Positions 1-12,082 of a stretch of 64,000 nucleotides of DNA are shown in pieces. Each line of letters begins with the position of its first letter. Positions within the stretch are counted from its first letter, which is position 1. A program made the position numbers and the translations under genes. Source of the stretch: Dolomedes plantarius. Lineage: Eukaryota > Arthropoda > Arachnida > Araneae > Dolomedidae. The DNA lies in contig OU015497.1 of assembly GCA_907164885.2 (NCBI GenBank), forward strand, positions 66,859,077 through 66,923,076. Reading direction: 5' to 3'. The notes under the pieces are model-generated. The model worked only from the letters and a program-made list of their open reading frames with translations, had not been told where the DNA came from and did no database searches.

Positions 1-138
1 TTTTATTACTTTCTCACCACAAAAATATTAATTATATATTATTAATTAATTTTGTAAATTATTAATTAATTAGTAGATTATTAGTATTATTATTAATTAA
101 TTAGTAGATTTATCAATTGCAATTAAAAAATTCCATTA

Positions 139-433
139 CAATTGGTGAAGATTTACATGTCGATCACTCCTTTCAACAACGTCATATCTCAAAAAACGTG
201 ATTTTTCAGGAGAGTGATTTTAAAGTTTAAAAGTATAAAATGTATAAAAAATAAATATTAATTCTGCTCTCTAGCGGCTAAATACTGAGAGTTGAGATCA
301 GACGATTTTGAAGGGATATACTACTTTTTCAGGGCATTATGAAAAAAGGTATAACTAACAATCGCCCATTTTTGAGATATGATGTTGTTGAAAGGAGTGA
401 GCGATATGTTTTCACTATTGATTTACCAAATTG
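139..433. repeat. Small foldback element (MITE-like)
   Basis: A stretch near 158-200 (GATCACTCCTTTCAACAAC then a TCATATCTC block) returns in inverted form near 375-410. Weaker inverted similarity continues outward to about 139 and 433. The arms are roughly 85 bp and imperfect. There is no reading frame inside. It is probably an old non-autonomous DNA element; the superfamily is not clear because I see no convincing target duplication. Confidence 0.5.
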
Positions 434-849
434 CGAAGTTTAAAATTCTTTCCATAGCTAAAAATATACTGTTCCCTAGCATAAAATGCAATAATTTAAC
501 ATTCATTTTCTATTCTCTATTATAGATTTTTTTTCTCATAAAATTGCAGCACCATTAAGAATCTTTCCTTGGACTAGTGTTACTATTTTAAGGTTAATTC
601 AAATTTTACTCAAGTAATTGAAACTTTTTAAAGAATATTTCATCAAAGCAGAGAGTTAAAATATTTCTCAGTTTTCAGTAATTTTTTTTCTTTATATAAG
701 AATGTGAGAAACTTCAGGTAGTCTCTTCTAACGAAACTACCGTGGATTACTAAAGTGGGATTACTTTCAGTTGCTTACCTCTTTTGTATGTATATATGTA
801 TGCATGTGTTAGGTATATATGTTTCTGTATATATGTATGTATGTATATA
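434..849. other. AT-rich DNA without a gene
   Basis: No supported gene is seen. The right part (about 786-849) is a degenerate TATG/TATA microsatellite, into which the next transposon is inserted at a TA. Confidence 0.6.
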
Positions 850-2269
850 CACTCATGGACAAAAAAATTAGCGCACCAAGAAATAATTGCGGGATCGTAA
901 CGAAACTTGCAATGAAGGTACATGTCGGCGAGATATGCAAATGATTAGAAATGCAGCGTGATTGCGCATTACGTATAGCCGGTAGAGGGCGTTGAACATC
1001 GTACTCTGTGGAGTATAAAACAGGTAACCAAAGCTTGTTTGAGTGTGCTGAATCATTTACAAAGGAAGAGCTGAGATAGACATGCCATTACGCCGTGTTC
1101 GAAGACAATATAAGCAGTTGTCGCAGTTTGAGAGGGGGAGAATCGTCGGGATGATGGAAGCTGGGTGGTCAGCTAGGCGAGTAGCTCGTCAATTAGGCCG
1201 CTCTGATTGTGTTGTGAGGAGGTGTTGGGACCAGTGGACCCGAGAGATGTCATGTACACGAAGACCAGGCTCAGCACGCCCTCGACAGACCAGTCGTCGA
1301 GAAGACCGCCATATCGTAAGAAATGCACGCGTACAGCTAACTGCTTCATCGGCCGCCATCCAGGCACAGGTAGCACCTTCACTAGGGGCCTCTGTGTCTT
1401 CTCGAACCATACGAAGGCGCCTGGCTGAAGGACAGTTGGTATCGCGGCGCCCATTACGTGTGCTGCCCTTGACGCCCACCCATCGACGCCTCCGTTTGGA
1501 GTTTTGCCGCGCACGAGGAAACTGGACTGCAGCGGAATGGAACCAGGTCGTCTTTAGCGACGAATCCAGATTCAATCTCGGCAGTGATGACAATCGTTTT
1601 CGTGTGTGGAGAGCCCGTGGTGAACGCTTCAATCCTGCCTTTGCTGTACAGCGCCACATCGCTCCCACAGCTTGTGTGATGGTATGGGGTGCCATTGCCT
1701 ACAATACACGGTCACCCCTAGTATTGTTCCGTGGCACCATGACATCCCAGCGGTATGTTCATGAAATCCTGCAACCACATGTGTTGCCACTCATGCAACG
1801 GCTCCCAGGAGCCATTTATCAACAAGACAATGCTCGGCCTCATACGGCAAGGGTGTCACAAGACTGCCTCCGCACTGTTACTACCCTTCCTTGGCCTGCC
1901 CGATCCCTAGATTTGTCTCCAGTCGAGCATATCTGGGATCATTTGGGACAACGAGTTGGGCATCCCACGAGTTTGAACGAACTAGAGGCAAGGTTACAGC
2001 AAATATGGAACGAAATGTCTCAAGACATCATACAGAACTTGTATGACTCAATGCCCGATCGTATCGCATCGTGCATTCGCGCTAGAGGGGGTCCAACGGA
2101 GTATTAATTCCTTCGTTCTTTTGCCTTTTTCTCTGAAATAAATTATCCTTTTTCTTTTATTTACTTATATCTTATCATTTACTTATATCAAAGTAGTCAT
2201 TACGTATGTAAAATTTCGTTTCATTTTGACGACTCCTTCTTGGTGCGCTAATTATTTTGTCCATGAGTG
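850..2269 (+). mobile_element. Complete Tc1-like transposon with intact transposase
   Basis: The element is 1,420 bp and is bounded by 33-bp terminal inverted repeats beginning CACTCATGGACAAAA, with one mismatch between the ends (about repeat position 16). It is flanked by TA at 848-849 and 2270-2271, the expected Tc1/mariner target duplication. One uninterrupted transposase frame lies between the repeats. Near-identical ends, an intact frame and intact catalytic residues suggest a young copy that could still be active. That it can move is an inference. Confidence 0.95.
1082..2107 (+). CDS. Tc1-like transposase, intact, 341 aa
   Basis: This enzyme would bind the element's inverted repeats and cut and paste it at TA sites in the nucleus. 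Residues about 12-60 form the first helix-turn-helix (FERGRIVGMMEAGWSARRVA). An arginine-rich linker with RPGSARPR follows at 61-68, then a second DNA-binding helix region to about 125. The DDE catalytic fold has D160 (VVFSDESRF), D249 (QQDNARPHTA) and E282 (LSPVEHIW). I count 32 residues between the second Asp and the Glu, two fewer than the 34 usual for Tc1. The length is normal for the family. The start ATG is 200 bp inside the left repeat and opens with a typical Tc1 N-terminus. No frameshift or stop is seen. Other small frames on both strands here are shadows of this gene. Confidence 0.95.
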   Translation: MPLRRVRRQYKQLSQFERGRIVGMMEAGWSARRVARQLGRSDCVVRRCWDQWTREMSCTRRPGSARPRQTSRREDRHIVRNARVQLTASSAAIQAQVAPSLGASVSSRTIRRRLAEGQLVSRRPLRVLPLTPTHRRLRLEFCRARGNWTAAEWNQVVFSDESRFNLGSDDNRFRVWRARGERFNPAFAVQRHIAPTACVMVWGAIAYNTRSPLVLFRGTMTSQRYVHEILQPHVLPLMQRLPGAIYQQDNARPHTARVSQDCLRTVTTLPWPARSLDLSPVEHIWDHLGQRVGHPTSLNELEARLQQIWNEMSQDIIQNLYDSMPDRIASCIRARGGPTEY

Positions 2270-2271
2270 TA

Positions 2272-4334
2272 TATAGATACATATATGTATGTCAAAATTT
2301 GACTCATTTAGTTACTTTTTTGTTTAACTGTTTACTGATTGCCCAAGCGATACAGACTGGGTTTGGCGCGCTGCCAAAATTATAACTCTTTAGGTATGGA
2401 AGGATGGTTTTAGATTCTGAAATTTTGCTTTCTGGAGGACCGTTATGGAGGAACGTGATCCTACGTCAAAATTTAATTATATGCTAATGCAATAATATAT
2501 TCGAAAGGAAACGAATCAAATAAATAATATAAAATATAAAACATGTAATAAGGGTGAGTATATTAAGACAAAGTATAATATATAATATCACTATTTAATT
2601 AGAGTTCAGAAAAGATTGCAAACATCTTTTAGTAAGTAATTCCGTAAACCTCTATTTTTACACTCACGTATAGAATATTTATGCAACGTAATTGATCCAC
2701 AATATTTTAACTATAAACTTCAGCTTACTGAAATATTTTTATCTAAAATAATTCACAGAAAATACGTAATACATAATCCAGATTTGATGGAGACATACAA
2801 CTTAAACAATAACATAACCGTAAAATATTTGTGTAATTTTTTTCAGTGTATATTAATGCATGATTAATATTAATTAAGCTATACAAGCCCAAACTGCTGG
2901 GATTAGAGAAAACATATCCCTGTTGAGGAAAAGAAAATATCGGTAATCCATAGTTAAGTGTGAAAATATTTCTAGTTTGTGTCCTAGGATTAACCTAATT
3001 ACTGTTCATGTTCTCAAATCAATAGCTGCTCTGTATACTGAAAAAAATATTGATCAAAAAGGCATTAAAAAAAGATGTTTCTTCAATAATTTACTTTAAA
3101 AATCTCAGCTGGTTTTAGGAAATACATTTCAGAGCGTCTATTTCGGAATCATTTATTTACTCTGAGCTCAAACTTTAATTCTGAAATTATTTATTTATTA
3201 AGAAATGACAAATACAAGTTTTCCGTATTGATGTAACTACAAAAATTAGAAAATTTATCCGTTAATTAGACAATTTTTTAAAAACAATTTCCATGCACGT
3301 AGATAAAAAAATATACGATGCTTAATCTTATATGCATGCACAGGTGAGTAAAAATTACACATATTTATACATATATTCATAGAGAATATAGTAGTTTTAA
3401 TGTGTGTTTATCTAACTTCGTCACCATATTCATCACTTAATTTTATATAAATAGTTGCGAAATTTTCGTTCACTCATAAGTTTCAGATGCTTTACGGGCA
3501 TTGCTAATACTAATGATACTTTCATATTAGTACTTTGCACTAAATATAGGACATTAAATTAACGCTAGGAAAAACATTATTGCATCTGATCTAAGTTGGG
3601 CAAAACTTAGCTCAAAGTTGGATGGCGGTTTGCATCTTGAATACGAATGGTTTACTTAAAGTAAAACGAAAATATTTTCCTTTTTAAATGCAATTACAAC
3701 AAATACTGAATTGCATTGTTAGAACAAATGCTAAGTATGTTTCTAGGAAGGGGAAATTGCTCATAAATATATACTTCTGCATTGAATTCCGAGATAAATG
3801 TTCGTGTAGAAATTTAAATTTGAAGAATATATAGAAATTAGAAATTTAAAATTTTAAAGATTCAAAAAAGGAATTTTTTTCTAATATATTTACATAAAAC
3901 TCAGATTTCACAGTTATTTGAGATTGTTACTTTGATACATAAATTAACATAGATTAGTTTTTCAAGTATAGTTAAAAGAAATATTATATTAATAAATTAT
4001 CTAACGTATTTGAGAACAGAGAGAATGTAAATTTCTCTTTATTTTGATTCGTCTCTCACAATTTATCAAAGACTTATTATACACATATAACTTGCATCAA
4101 ACATAAGATGACATAAGAATCTCCACTTGCAATTTATCTTAAATGATGCCTTATAAATATTAATTTAACAGATTTATTTTTAAATGATTATCAGATAAAT
4201 AACAGGAAAGTTTTCTGATGAGTCAGTAATAGGGAAAATAAGTTGAAAAGTCAAGATTATTTTACTAATCAGTATCATAAAAGATTTTTAAAGCAATCTT
4301 AGTCTCTCTCTCTCCTTCTCTGTATGTATATATG
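2272..4334. other. AT-rich intergenic DNA
   Basis: I see no gene, conserved motif or clear repeat. A short TC-rich run and a TATG-type microsatellite (about 4302-4334) lie at the right edge, where the next element is inserted. Confidence 0.6.
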
Positions 4335-4336
4335 TA

Positions 4337-5272
4337 CCGGGTGGTTATAATTAAACTCCACCTATAAATGACATCCTACAGCGCAAACGGGTGAACGGAA
4401 TGCAACGAAATTATGTATAAAGGCTACACACGAGATGCGCTCACGGAATTTCGAAAAAAAAATGAGTTCCAAAATGTCTACCAGAGGGTGCCTTTTCGGG
4501 AAAAACATGAAATTTAACACAATAAACGACCAAAACGGAATACAGAAACAATGTTAACATTTATTGACTAGTTTCTGATCACCTTTTTATCGAACCACAG
4601 TAAGTAAAGTTAAGGGAGAAACAAAAACAGTTTAGTTTGCAGAAACAAGAACAGATTAGGAGAAAATGTCACAAGTGGAGCAGTTGTTAATCGTGTCCAG
4701 GACCACGCTTTGAGAAATGTGCTGAATGTGGCCACCGTCAGTCACCTGCAAAGTTTGAAGGCGATGGACAGTGTGTTCTATAGCAGATCGTAACAGATCA
4801 GTTGTGATGATTCCAACATGAAGCGTAATGACACATAAAGCGTGATGTAAGGAAAACATTAACCTTTCCTTACATTATCTTGGACACAATTAACAACTAG
4901 CTCCTCTTGTGACATTTCGTCATAATCTGTACCTGTTTCTGCAAATTCAATCGGTTTTTTCCCTCAAACACCAAAGGCGTAATGTTATTTATTTCTTTAC
5001 CTTTATTTAATATGGTTCGATGAGAAGGTGATCAAAAACTAGTCAATCAACGTTCCAATTGTTTATGTATTCCGTTTTGGTCAGTTATTTTGTTGAATTT
5101 GATGTTTTTCCATGAAAATCGCCATCTGGTGGACATTTTGGAACTAATTTTTTTTTTCGAAATTCCGTGAGCGCATCTCGTGTATAGCCCATATACGAAA
5201 TTTCGTTGCATTCCGTTCACCCGTTTGCGCTGTAGAATGTCGTTTTTGGGGGAAGTTTAATTATAACCACCC

Positions 5273-5274
<2 letters not shown>
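4337..5274. mobile_element. Large foldback (palindromic) Tc1/mariner-type element
   Basis: Both ends carry CCGGGTGGTTATAATTAAAC in inverted orientation, flanked by TA at 4335-4336 and 5275-5276. The inverted arms are long: about 4337-4702 and 4884-5274, roughly 80% alike by eye. Only about 180 bp lies between them. Both arms contain an ATGTCACAAG block that could be the former transposase start. The centre on the minus strand keeps what looks like a transposase C-terminal tail ending in DGGHIQHI. It looks like two element ends fused head to head after internal loss. It is non-autonomous. Confidence 0.85.
4706..4830 (-). pseudogene. Remnant of a mariner-like transposase C-terminus
   Basis: The minus strand between the two foldback arms reads ...RSAIEHTVHRLQTL, then VTDGGHIQHI. 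Basic residues, a helical HRLQ segment and a terminal GGH-x-x-HI resemble the last residues of many arthropod Tc1/mariner-like transposases. Nothing of the catalytic domain remains. The assignment is by motif memory only and is tentative. Confidence 0.4.

Positions 5275-5312
<38 letters not shown>
5275..5312. repeat. (TA)n microsatellite
   Basis: A TA dinucleotide run abuts the right end of the foldback element. Confidence 0.9.
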
Positions 5313-5314
<2 letters not shown>

Positions 5315-6050
5315 CTATGCATGCACAGTGTCGTTCTTTTCTATGACATTCAATCAAGGTTCCGAAAAAAGTGGCCGTTTTGAGAGAAGGCCGTGGGAAA
5401 GGTGTTTCTTCTACAACAATGGCTCTATGGAGTCTTGAATCAGGTTTTAACAAAATATGGTCTTTTATAGGGGTTGACTTTGAATGTGGGTGGCCAGCTG
5501 GAGACGTATCACTGGCTAGAGATGGATGGAAACACACATACAGAAGCCAAAATTATGGACACTTTTTCAAATTTGATTGTTCTTCAACTTTGAATGCTTA
5601 TAGAAACTGTTACACTTCACGCAGTGTAATGGCTTGTATATCAAAAGAAAGAAAATTTAATGCTAATTTCAACACAATAAACATAGGTCAAATATTTGCT
5701 TTACAAGGGAAAGTATGCTACTTTTAGTCATGCAAAGAAGTTCAGATGCGGGAGATTCAAGAATCGTATTGTAGTAACAGCTACATCCAGCCATTCAGAA
5801 TCGTCGTTCGGAAGACCAATGGTCATCTGTCGTTTATGAAAAGGTGAAAGGTCATGTTCGAAGGTGGGAAAGGTCAGTTTGGCTGTCCAATTTTGCTGAA
5901 TAAAATTGGTTACTAAAGTGAAATTAAATTTAGAAGTCTGGGTGTATTTTTGAATGGTATTGACAGTTTAAAAAATAAATAAAACAATGTCATTCAGGAA
6001 AAATTATGACTGGTCACCCAGGAAAAGATCCAGGATAGTTGTGTTAAGCA
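5313..6050. other. Intergenic stretch with an unassigned 118-codon frame
   Basis: An open frame on the plus strand (5371-5727) has no motif I recognise, and its mixed composition gives no clear coding signal. An AATAAA lies near 5979. I do not call a gene here. Confidence 0.4.
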
Positions 6051-6054
6051 AAAA

Positions 6055-6608
6055 TTTTTTGTCGTACGCTACAATTTCGAGAGACGTTGGTGGGAATGGG
6101 ACAACATAAGGAATACGAACGTTTTGTTTACACTATCGGGAAACCCAATTTATACAAATAAAGAAGGAAAAGACCTGAAAAGGGCACAAAAGCTGCTTAT
6201 GATAGTAGAATAAAACGAATTTGCTTCGGGGACAGATGTATATCGTCTGCGGCCATTAGCAGTGAACTGAGTGCAACTGGTGTTTCTGTCAGTGCAAGAA
6301 CGATACGGAGAAGACTAACGTAGGTTGGCATAAAAGGGAGGATTCCCCGAAAAAAATCCATTGGTGAATAAAAAGCAGCGGTAGAAACGGATACAGTGGG
6401 CAAAGGAACACATTGCATGCACAGAAGGTCAGTGGAAAGCAGTGATATAGAGTGACTAAACTAAGATAGCAATATTTGGTGGTGATGAGAGAAAATATGT
6501 GAGACGTCGCATCGAGGAAGAGGTACATCCAGATTGTATTATAGAGACAACAGAGAATATTACAAGTGTTATGATCTGGGCATGTATATCAGCAGATGAT
6601 GTGGGCTA
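6055..6608 (+). pseudogene. Dead Tc1-like transposase fragment
   Basis: Plus-strand translation in shifting frames gives recognisable Tc1 pieces: a DNA-binding segment (SVSARTIRRRL), then a catalytic-domain start (KEHIACTEGQWKAVI) followed by a stop where WSDE would be expected. Beyond that come RKYVRRRIEEEVHPDC and ITSVMIWACISADDVG. Several stops and frameshifts are present. The copy breaks off near 6608, next to a 19-bp block (TAGAAGCATTCAAAGGTGG) repeated in tandem at 6607-6625 and 6630-6648. The C-terminal half with the second Asp and the Glu is missing. Confidence 0.8.
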
Positions 6609-6678
6609 GAAGCATTCAAAGGTGGTTTCTAGAAGCATTCAAAGGTGGAAAAAAATTCAAATTTTAAAAGTGTATATA

Positions 6679-8032
6679 TGTCAGATCCGGGAGTAGAAAC
6701 ACATTCCAAAGTAATGTCCAGGGATAGGATTGGGATCAACGTTGCATGTAATCGCTCTACCTGTCCGTTTCCTCGTGGAGCTCCCGTTGTAACTTTGATG
6801 TGTTCAATATTTTCGTACTCACAATAGCCTTGAAATTCCTGGGAAATAAATGCTCCACCCCGATCAGAGATAATACGGTGAGGATTTACAAATATCGCTT
6901 GCTGTTGTTTTAACTTTTCTATGACATCTTGGGCGGATACAGTCTTTATGGGATATAACCACGCAAACTTTGTGAAAGCATCTATCACGCTAAAGATGTG
7001 ATTGAAATTTTTGTTCATGGTCGGAAGGGGACCAAAAAAATCAACATAGTAATTAGACAAAGGCACGTCTTCTTTAGGAATCGGATTTAAGAAACCTTCT
7101 GCTTTTCCTGCTTTCTTATTTACTAAGATACATTTAACACAGTTATTTATGACTTTTTCAACACATTTTTTAATATTGGGAAAATAAAAATCGCGTTTAA
7201 CTACATCCTCAGTTTATGCTATGCCAAAATGTCGTAACTGATGAGCATTTCTAACAACCTCAGTCTGCATCATTTGCGATACTACCAAGACTTCTGAATC
7301 GTTTACAATTTTATATAGCAAATTGTACTTCAAAATATAATCTATTGTCTTACCATCTTCCAATAATTTTTTAATGGTTTCTATATATCCGTCATCTTCT
7401 TAGGGCTTAATTATTTTATGTGTTATACCTTCACATGTGACACTCATAACTGGATGTCTGCTAAGTGCATCGACATGTTTCATACGTTCACCAGGGCGGT
7501 GTTTGTTTTCATAATCGTATTGTTGCAGGAAAAGAGACCATCGCGCCACTTTAGGTGCTGTTTCTTTCTTATTCATGGTTTCCACAAAAGCTGAATAATC
7601 AGTATAAATGTTGAATTTTGTACCTAACAAGTAGTGTCTGAATTTTTTAAGAGCTTCTACAACGGCCAGTCCTAGTTCAAAATCGGAATGAAATCCCCGA
7701 AGGCATAAAGTTCCAAGGGTTGATCACGGCCAGACCCCCACTGTCAGATCCGGGAGTAGAAACAAATTCCAGAGTAATGTCCAGGGGTATCTCAAAAACG
7801 AAACGTTCGATTACCGACAATAATTTATTAAAGTTAGAAATGTCGGCACGTCACATTAAAACACAATATGACATATAATATAAACTTGAACACCGATATA
7901 CTGTAGTTCTAGCTTTGGTACACGGCCCGGTATGTCCGCATACGCCGGCTTCCATTCACCGAATGTCCAGATGTGTAGACGTTCACTCTGGTCGCTGTAT
8001 ACAGCGCCCCCTGGGGGATTTTTCAGCCTACA
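6679..8032 (-). mobile_element. Internally deleted Ty3/gypsy-type LTR element
   Basis: Read on the minus strand, an LTR of about 291 bp (8032 to 7742; it starts TGTAGGCTG, ends GATCTGACA and contains AATAAA) is followed directly by RNase H and integrase fragments. The last 45 bp of the same LTR then recur at 6723-6679. The 45-bp copies differ by about two bases. The element therefore lost gag, protease, reverse transcriptase, the integrase end and most of the second LTR. No matching target duplication is seen at the outer edges (tatat versus tcaac). Confidence 0.75.
6724..7741 (-). pseudogene. Gypsy pol fragment: RNase H and integrase
   Basis: From high to low coordinate the minus strand gives a broken RNase H start (QPLELYAFGDF, where HTDAS is lost), then VVEALKKFRHYLLGTKFN, KVARWSLFLQQ and HVDALSRHP. 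Integrase follows: a His/Cys zinc region (NAHQLRHFG ... NCVKC), the first catalytic Asp in DFFGPLP, the second in ISDRGGAF and the Glu in GQVERLH. At least one in-frame stop lies in the integrase zinc region near 7215, and another break lies near 7395. The protein is close in pattern to the 1,308-aa frame at 57829-61755, so the two belong to one lineage. It cannot make a working enzyme. Confidence 0.85.
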
Positions 8033-8036
8033 TCAA

Positions 8037-8073
8037 CACCAACACACACACACACATACGCACACACACATAT

Positions 8074-8116
<43 letters not shown>

Positions 8117-8207
8117 ACGTACAGCTCTGAGAGCTGTATTTACAGACTCCATTTTTACAAGGAAATCATTTAATATCACGCTTTCCATATATATATATAT
8201 ATATATT
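8037..8207. repeat. (CA)n/(TA)n/(TG)n compound microsatellite
   Basis: CA-rich repeats at about 8041-8071 are followed by (TA)n and then (TG)n to 8116. A second (TA)n run lies at 8189-8207. The CA and TG halves are inverted relative to each other and could form a cruciform. Confidence 0.85.
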
Positions 8208-8930
8208 TAAATTTCAGATCATTTAAAAAACACAAAGGCTTATTACAATTTCAAAGGCTTGTTAAAAAATTCAAAGACTTATTACAAGCATACAAAAAAA
8301 AATTTATTGGTAAAGTAAGTCATTAAGAATGTTTTTTTCTTCAAAAATGTAAGAAAAAAGACCAAAGCAATAACATTTTGTTATCTTTGAATGGTCTTTT
8401 ACGAGAATTAAAAAAGAAAAAAATTCTCCGTTAAATAATTTTTACATTCTTTTTTTCTATTTAACATTAATTCAACTATTCTCTCTAATACCTTAAGACC
8501 TTTATGAAACTCATTTCTACTGTTTTAAAAGGAATGCATTAGAAACTATTTGTGTTATGGAATAAATTTAATGATTCGGCTAAATTTGAAAACTAATTAC
8601 TTCATTTCACTACGATTTTAAATCTTGAATAATTAGTGTTTGTGATTGATTTTTCCGAGGATGGGCATTAAGGGTTACATCAAGGTTAATGATATGTACA
8701 AATGGCGCAGGATTTTTCAGCAAATGGAATTTATTTCCACTAAATGTTGTTCGCAGGGTGATTTGTAATACGCTAAATAATTGCGAACGAATCCAGTTTC
8801 AAGTCTTTACAATCAGGTGGTGAGTAATGGTTGAACGGAGCTTTTAATAATTACGAGATAATTTATGAATTTTTAATTCTGAGCACGTTTCTGTAATATT
8901 GTTAATTCAAGTAACATTCAGAAATGCGAA
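8208..8930. other. AT-rich DNA without a gene
   Basis: Nothing recognisable is seen. Three near-copies of a TCAAAGGCTTRTTAMAA unit occur at about 8233-8290. Confidence 0.5.
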
Positions 8931-9363
<433 letters not shown>

Positions 9364-11441
9364 AATAAATTAAATACTAGGCCCTCCATTCTATCAGTTA
9401 AATTCTCTTTCCTAAATCCAATCCCCAGTAACATTACTTTAACGCTTTAAAAACCCATAGCAACAGGACTTCCCATAAAACAGCAAACGTTGCATTTCTA
9501 CACGTGTATACGTCCCGAGAAAGGCGTGAGTTCGCATCGCCAGCCCAAAATTCCGCTGATATTTCAAAACAACAGCCACATGTACCTCGCTTCTAGCGCG
9601 TAAGGTTGAAAGGTGATATTGCACTTCGCTCCGAGCATCTGAAATGAAAGGACGTATGTTACTATCGCTCCTAATAAAATGATTCGACCCGACTGCTTCA
9701 AAATTTAAATTCTTCCAGGCTGAGTCTAGCTCCAGCCATGTAAATTTGAGCTAGTTTTCCTTTTCAGGTTGCCTTTTAAGAACGATATGTAATGATTATA
9801 TTACATATATATATATATAAACTTTAGCAGGGGCTGAGTGGTACTAGCATTGTTCAAAACTCATTCATTAGACTTCCTAAATGCGTACACACTACATAGT
9901 ACATGTAATTTCTGGTCATTGGTATTTTCCCCTCAACCACAGTAAATGTTTCCTACAGCAAGAAAAAAAATCCTCGTGTCATTAAGCCTTTTTAGCAAGA
10001 AAATTTCAATAATTATATTTCCATTGGGATAAAGACTGCAGTTTCAACGGGCTGAATACATATGTAGCTTTAAAAGGGTTTAGGAATTGCAATTGAATGA
10101 TTTTAACTCCTACAATAACTTTAGTTTATGATGCTTACGGCAGATTTTTCAGCTTCCGATACAGAAAACACAGCTCTCTATATTTCCGTATTTATCTGTT
10201 TTTAATGCACTAAAGATGTCATCATAATATTTACGAAATTTCTTTAACAGTATTTAAGCCATCAAATGCACAATTAGAAGTGAAATAATGAGCATAATTT
10301 CAAAATGCTCTTTAAAATTGATTCCCTTTTGGAAGGGACAAAAAATGCTTTGTATAAAATACGAACTCGTGAAAAATTTTAAATGCAGAAAAGGACTCCA
10401 AGAAAATCTAAAACTCATTATTAATCATGCTGAAAAGTTTCTGTATTTCAATGCACCTCAAATAGGCAAACATATTGTGAACTTTTTTAGTATACTTTTA
10501 TTTGAATATTCTTACTTCCCTCTCCTGATCTATCTAACAATCTTCGTTTGCCAAGACTCTGCTCGTTGCTTTTCTATCAACCTTACACCGGTCCATTAGA
10601 AATAACTGAACATAAGCTGAAAATTTTCAATTTCCAAATTGGCCTAAGCAAGAAGTGGAATGAGACTGACTGGTTAAAACAAGATTATAAACTTCTCCAG
10701 CAGACATATTCTCTTGCTATACTGAAAGAAATGACACCATTGATGTAATCCTGTAATCTTTCACAGCCTTTCTGTCTGGAAGGAAATTTCGTTTTAGCTA
10801 CCAAGTAGTAAGGCGTCCTGGACTTATACAGGAAACCCGTTGCCAACAGAACCGACGGGAAGTTGGGTGGGAGGGGGATATCTTTTCCAAGGCCTAGCGA
10901 TCGAACGCAACTGTATTCGACTATACCAGCATGTAGTGTATTGGCAAAATGAGAGAATATTTTTGGTTAGAGATGTCTAAATAGATAGCGTTTAGGATTC
11001 GAAATTTCAGTTACTAAGTATGGGGTTTCCCAGAGAGGATCAACTCCGCATTTTAGCGGCCATTAGAAAGAAAGAAGTTTAATGATAGAAAACACATAAA
11101 TTTTTGTTAGTTTTTTTATTCACATAATTTTTTTGTAATGTTGTTTAATGTTTTATTCATATAATGTTTTGTACCTTGGCAAGACAAGTATTGTGTTTTA
11201 TTTTCCTTTCTATGTACTTTTATGTATTTTTAGTTATATTTGGTAATTTATAACAAAAAAGAGAACAACACTATGTAAATAAGGGCCTTTCCCTGTTAAT
11301 AGAGTCAGTATGTTCAAAATAGGCTAGATATAAAAGTATTTCATTATCAATGGAATTATGAAAGTTAATTGCGAGATTTGTAGGAAATGTCAAAGAAATT
11401 TTGAATAGTTGCTCACTATAAATGTCAACCTTTCTGAAGTC
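9364..11441. other. AT-rich intergenic DNA
   Basis: I see no gene I can support. Two modest open frames on the plus strand (10288-10599 and 10548-10748) have no recognisable motif. A more GC-rich patch at 10800-10945 could be an old SINE-like piece but has no clear A and B boxes. Confidence 0.5.
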
Positions 11442-11449
11442 CATTAGCC

Positions 11450-12082
11450 CAGGGGTTCTCAGCCTTTCAGGCTCTGTGCCCCCCTTTGAACACTGATGTG
11501 AGGTCATGCCCTCCCTCCCACCATCACCACCATATGTGGTCAATACAAGTAATACAATCGGAATTTGAAACTGAATCTGGTTATTAAATGAAAATATAGA
11601 ATAGATAATTTCATACACAAAATTTAATATTACTACTCATATCTTAATTTGGAACATATTATTATTAGAACATATGAAATTAAAGAATTAAATACAGATC
11701 AAATATATTTGAGGTAATCGAGGATCTAGGTGAGGTTGGCATGTAATACCAGTCACTTTCACAACATTAATGAGAGGGCTGGCACTGTTTGTCCTTGACA
11801 AGTTTTTGAATATAAGGTTGTAACTATGACAAAGCACACCTCAGGTCACTTTCAACGTCCAGACGTATGACAATTATCGTGTTTTTGCAATAGCATTCGT
11901 GTACGACATTACCGTGTTCGTATGTCGAAAATATGTTACGGTTACATTCTGAGTGCAAAATTGAGTACAGTAAATTACAGTTAGTTTTACTTCTTATTTT
12001 GCTTTTTTTTTAAACTCACGCCTCCCCTGAAATTCTTCTAAGCCCCCCTAGGGGGGCGCGCCCCCCAGGTTGAGAACCGCTG
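11450..12082. mobile_element. Non-autonomous hAT-type element
   Basis: The ends are inverted repeats, CAGGGGTTCTCAGCC on the left and, complemented, CAGCGGTTCTCAACC on the right. They are flanked by a perfect 8-bp target duplication CATTAGCC at 11442-11449 and 12083-12090. The CAG-x-GGTTCTCAACC terminus is characteristic of many animal hAT elements. The interior has no transposase. C-runs just inside the ends extend the inverted similarity. Confidence 0.93.

Noticed and set aside
1173..1695. Minus-strand frames of 113 and 168 codons inside the Tc1 element
   Set aside because: They are shadows of the intact transposase frame on the plus strand.
5371..5727. 118-codon frame on the plus strand
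   Set aside because: No motif, no repeat boundary and no supporting neighbour. It lies between a foldback element and a dead Tc1. Kept as unassigned sequence rather than a gene.
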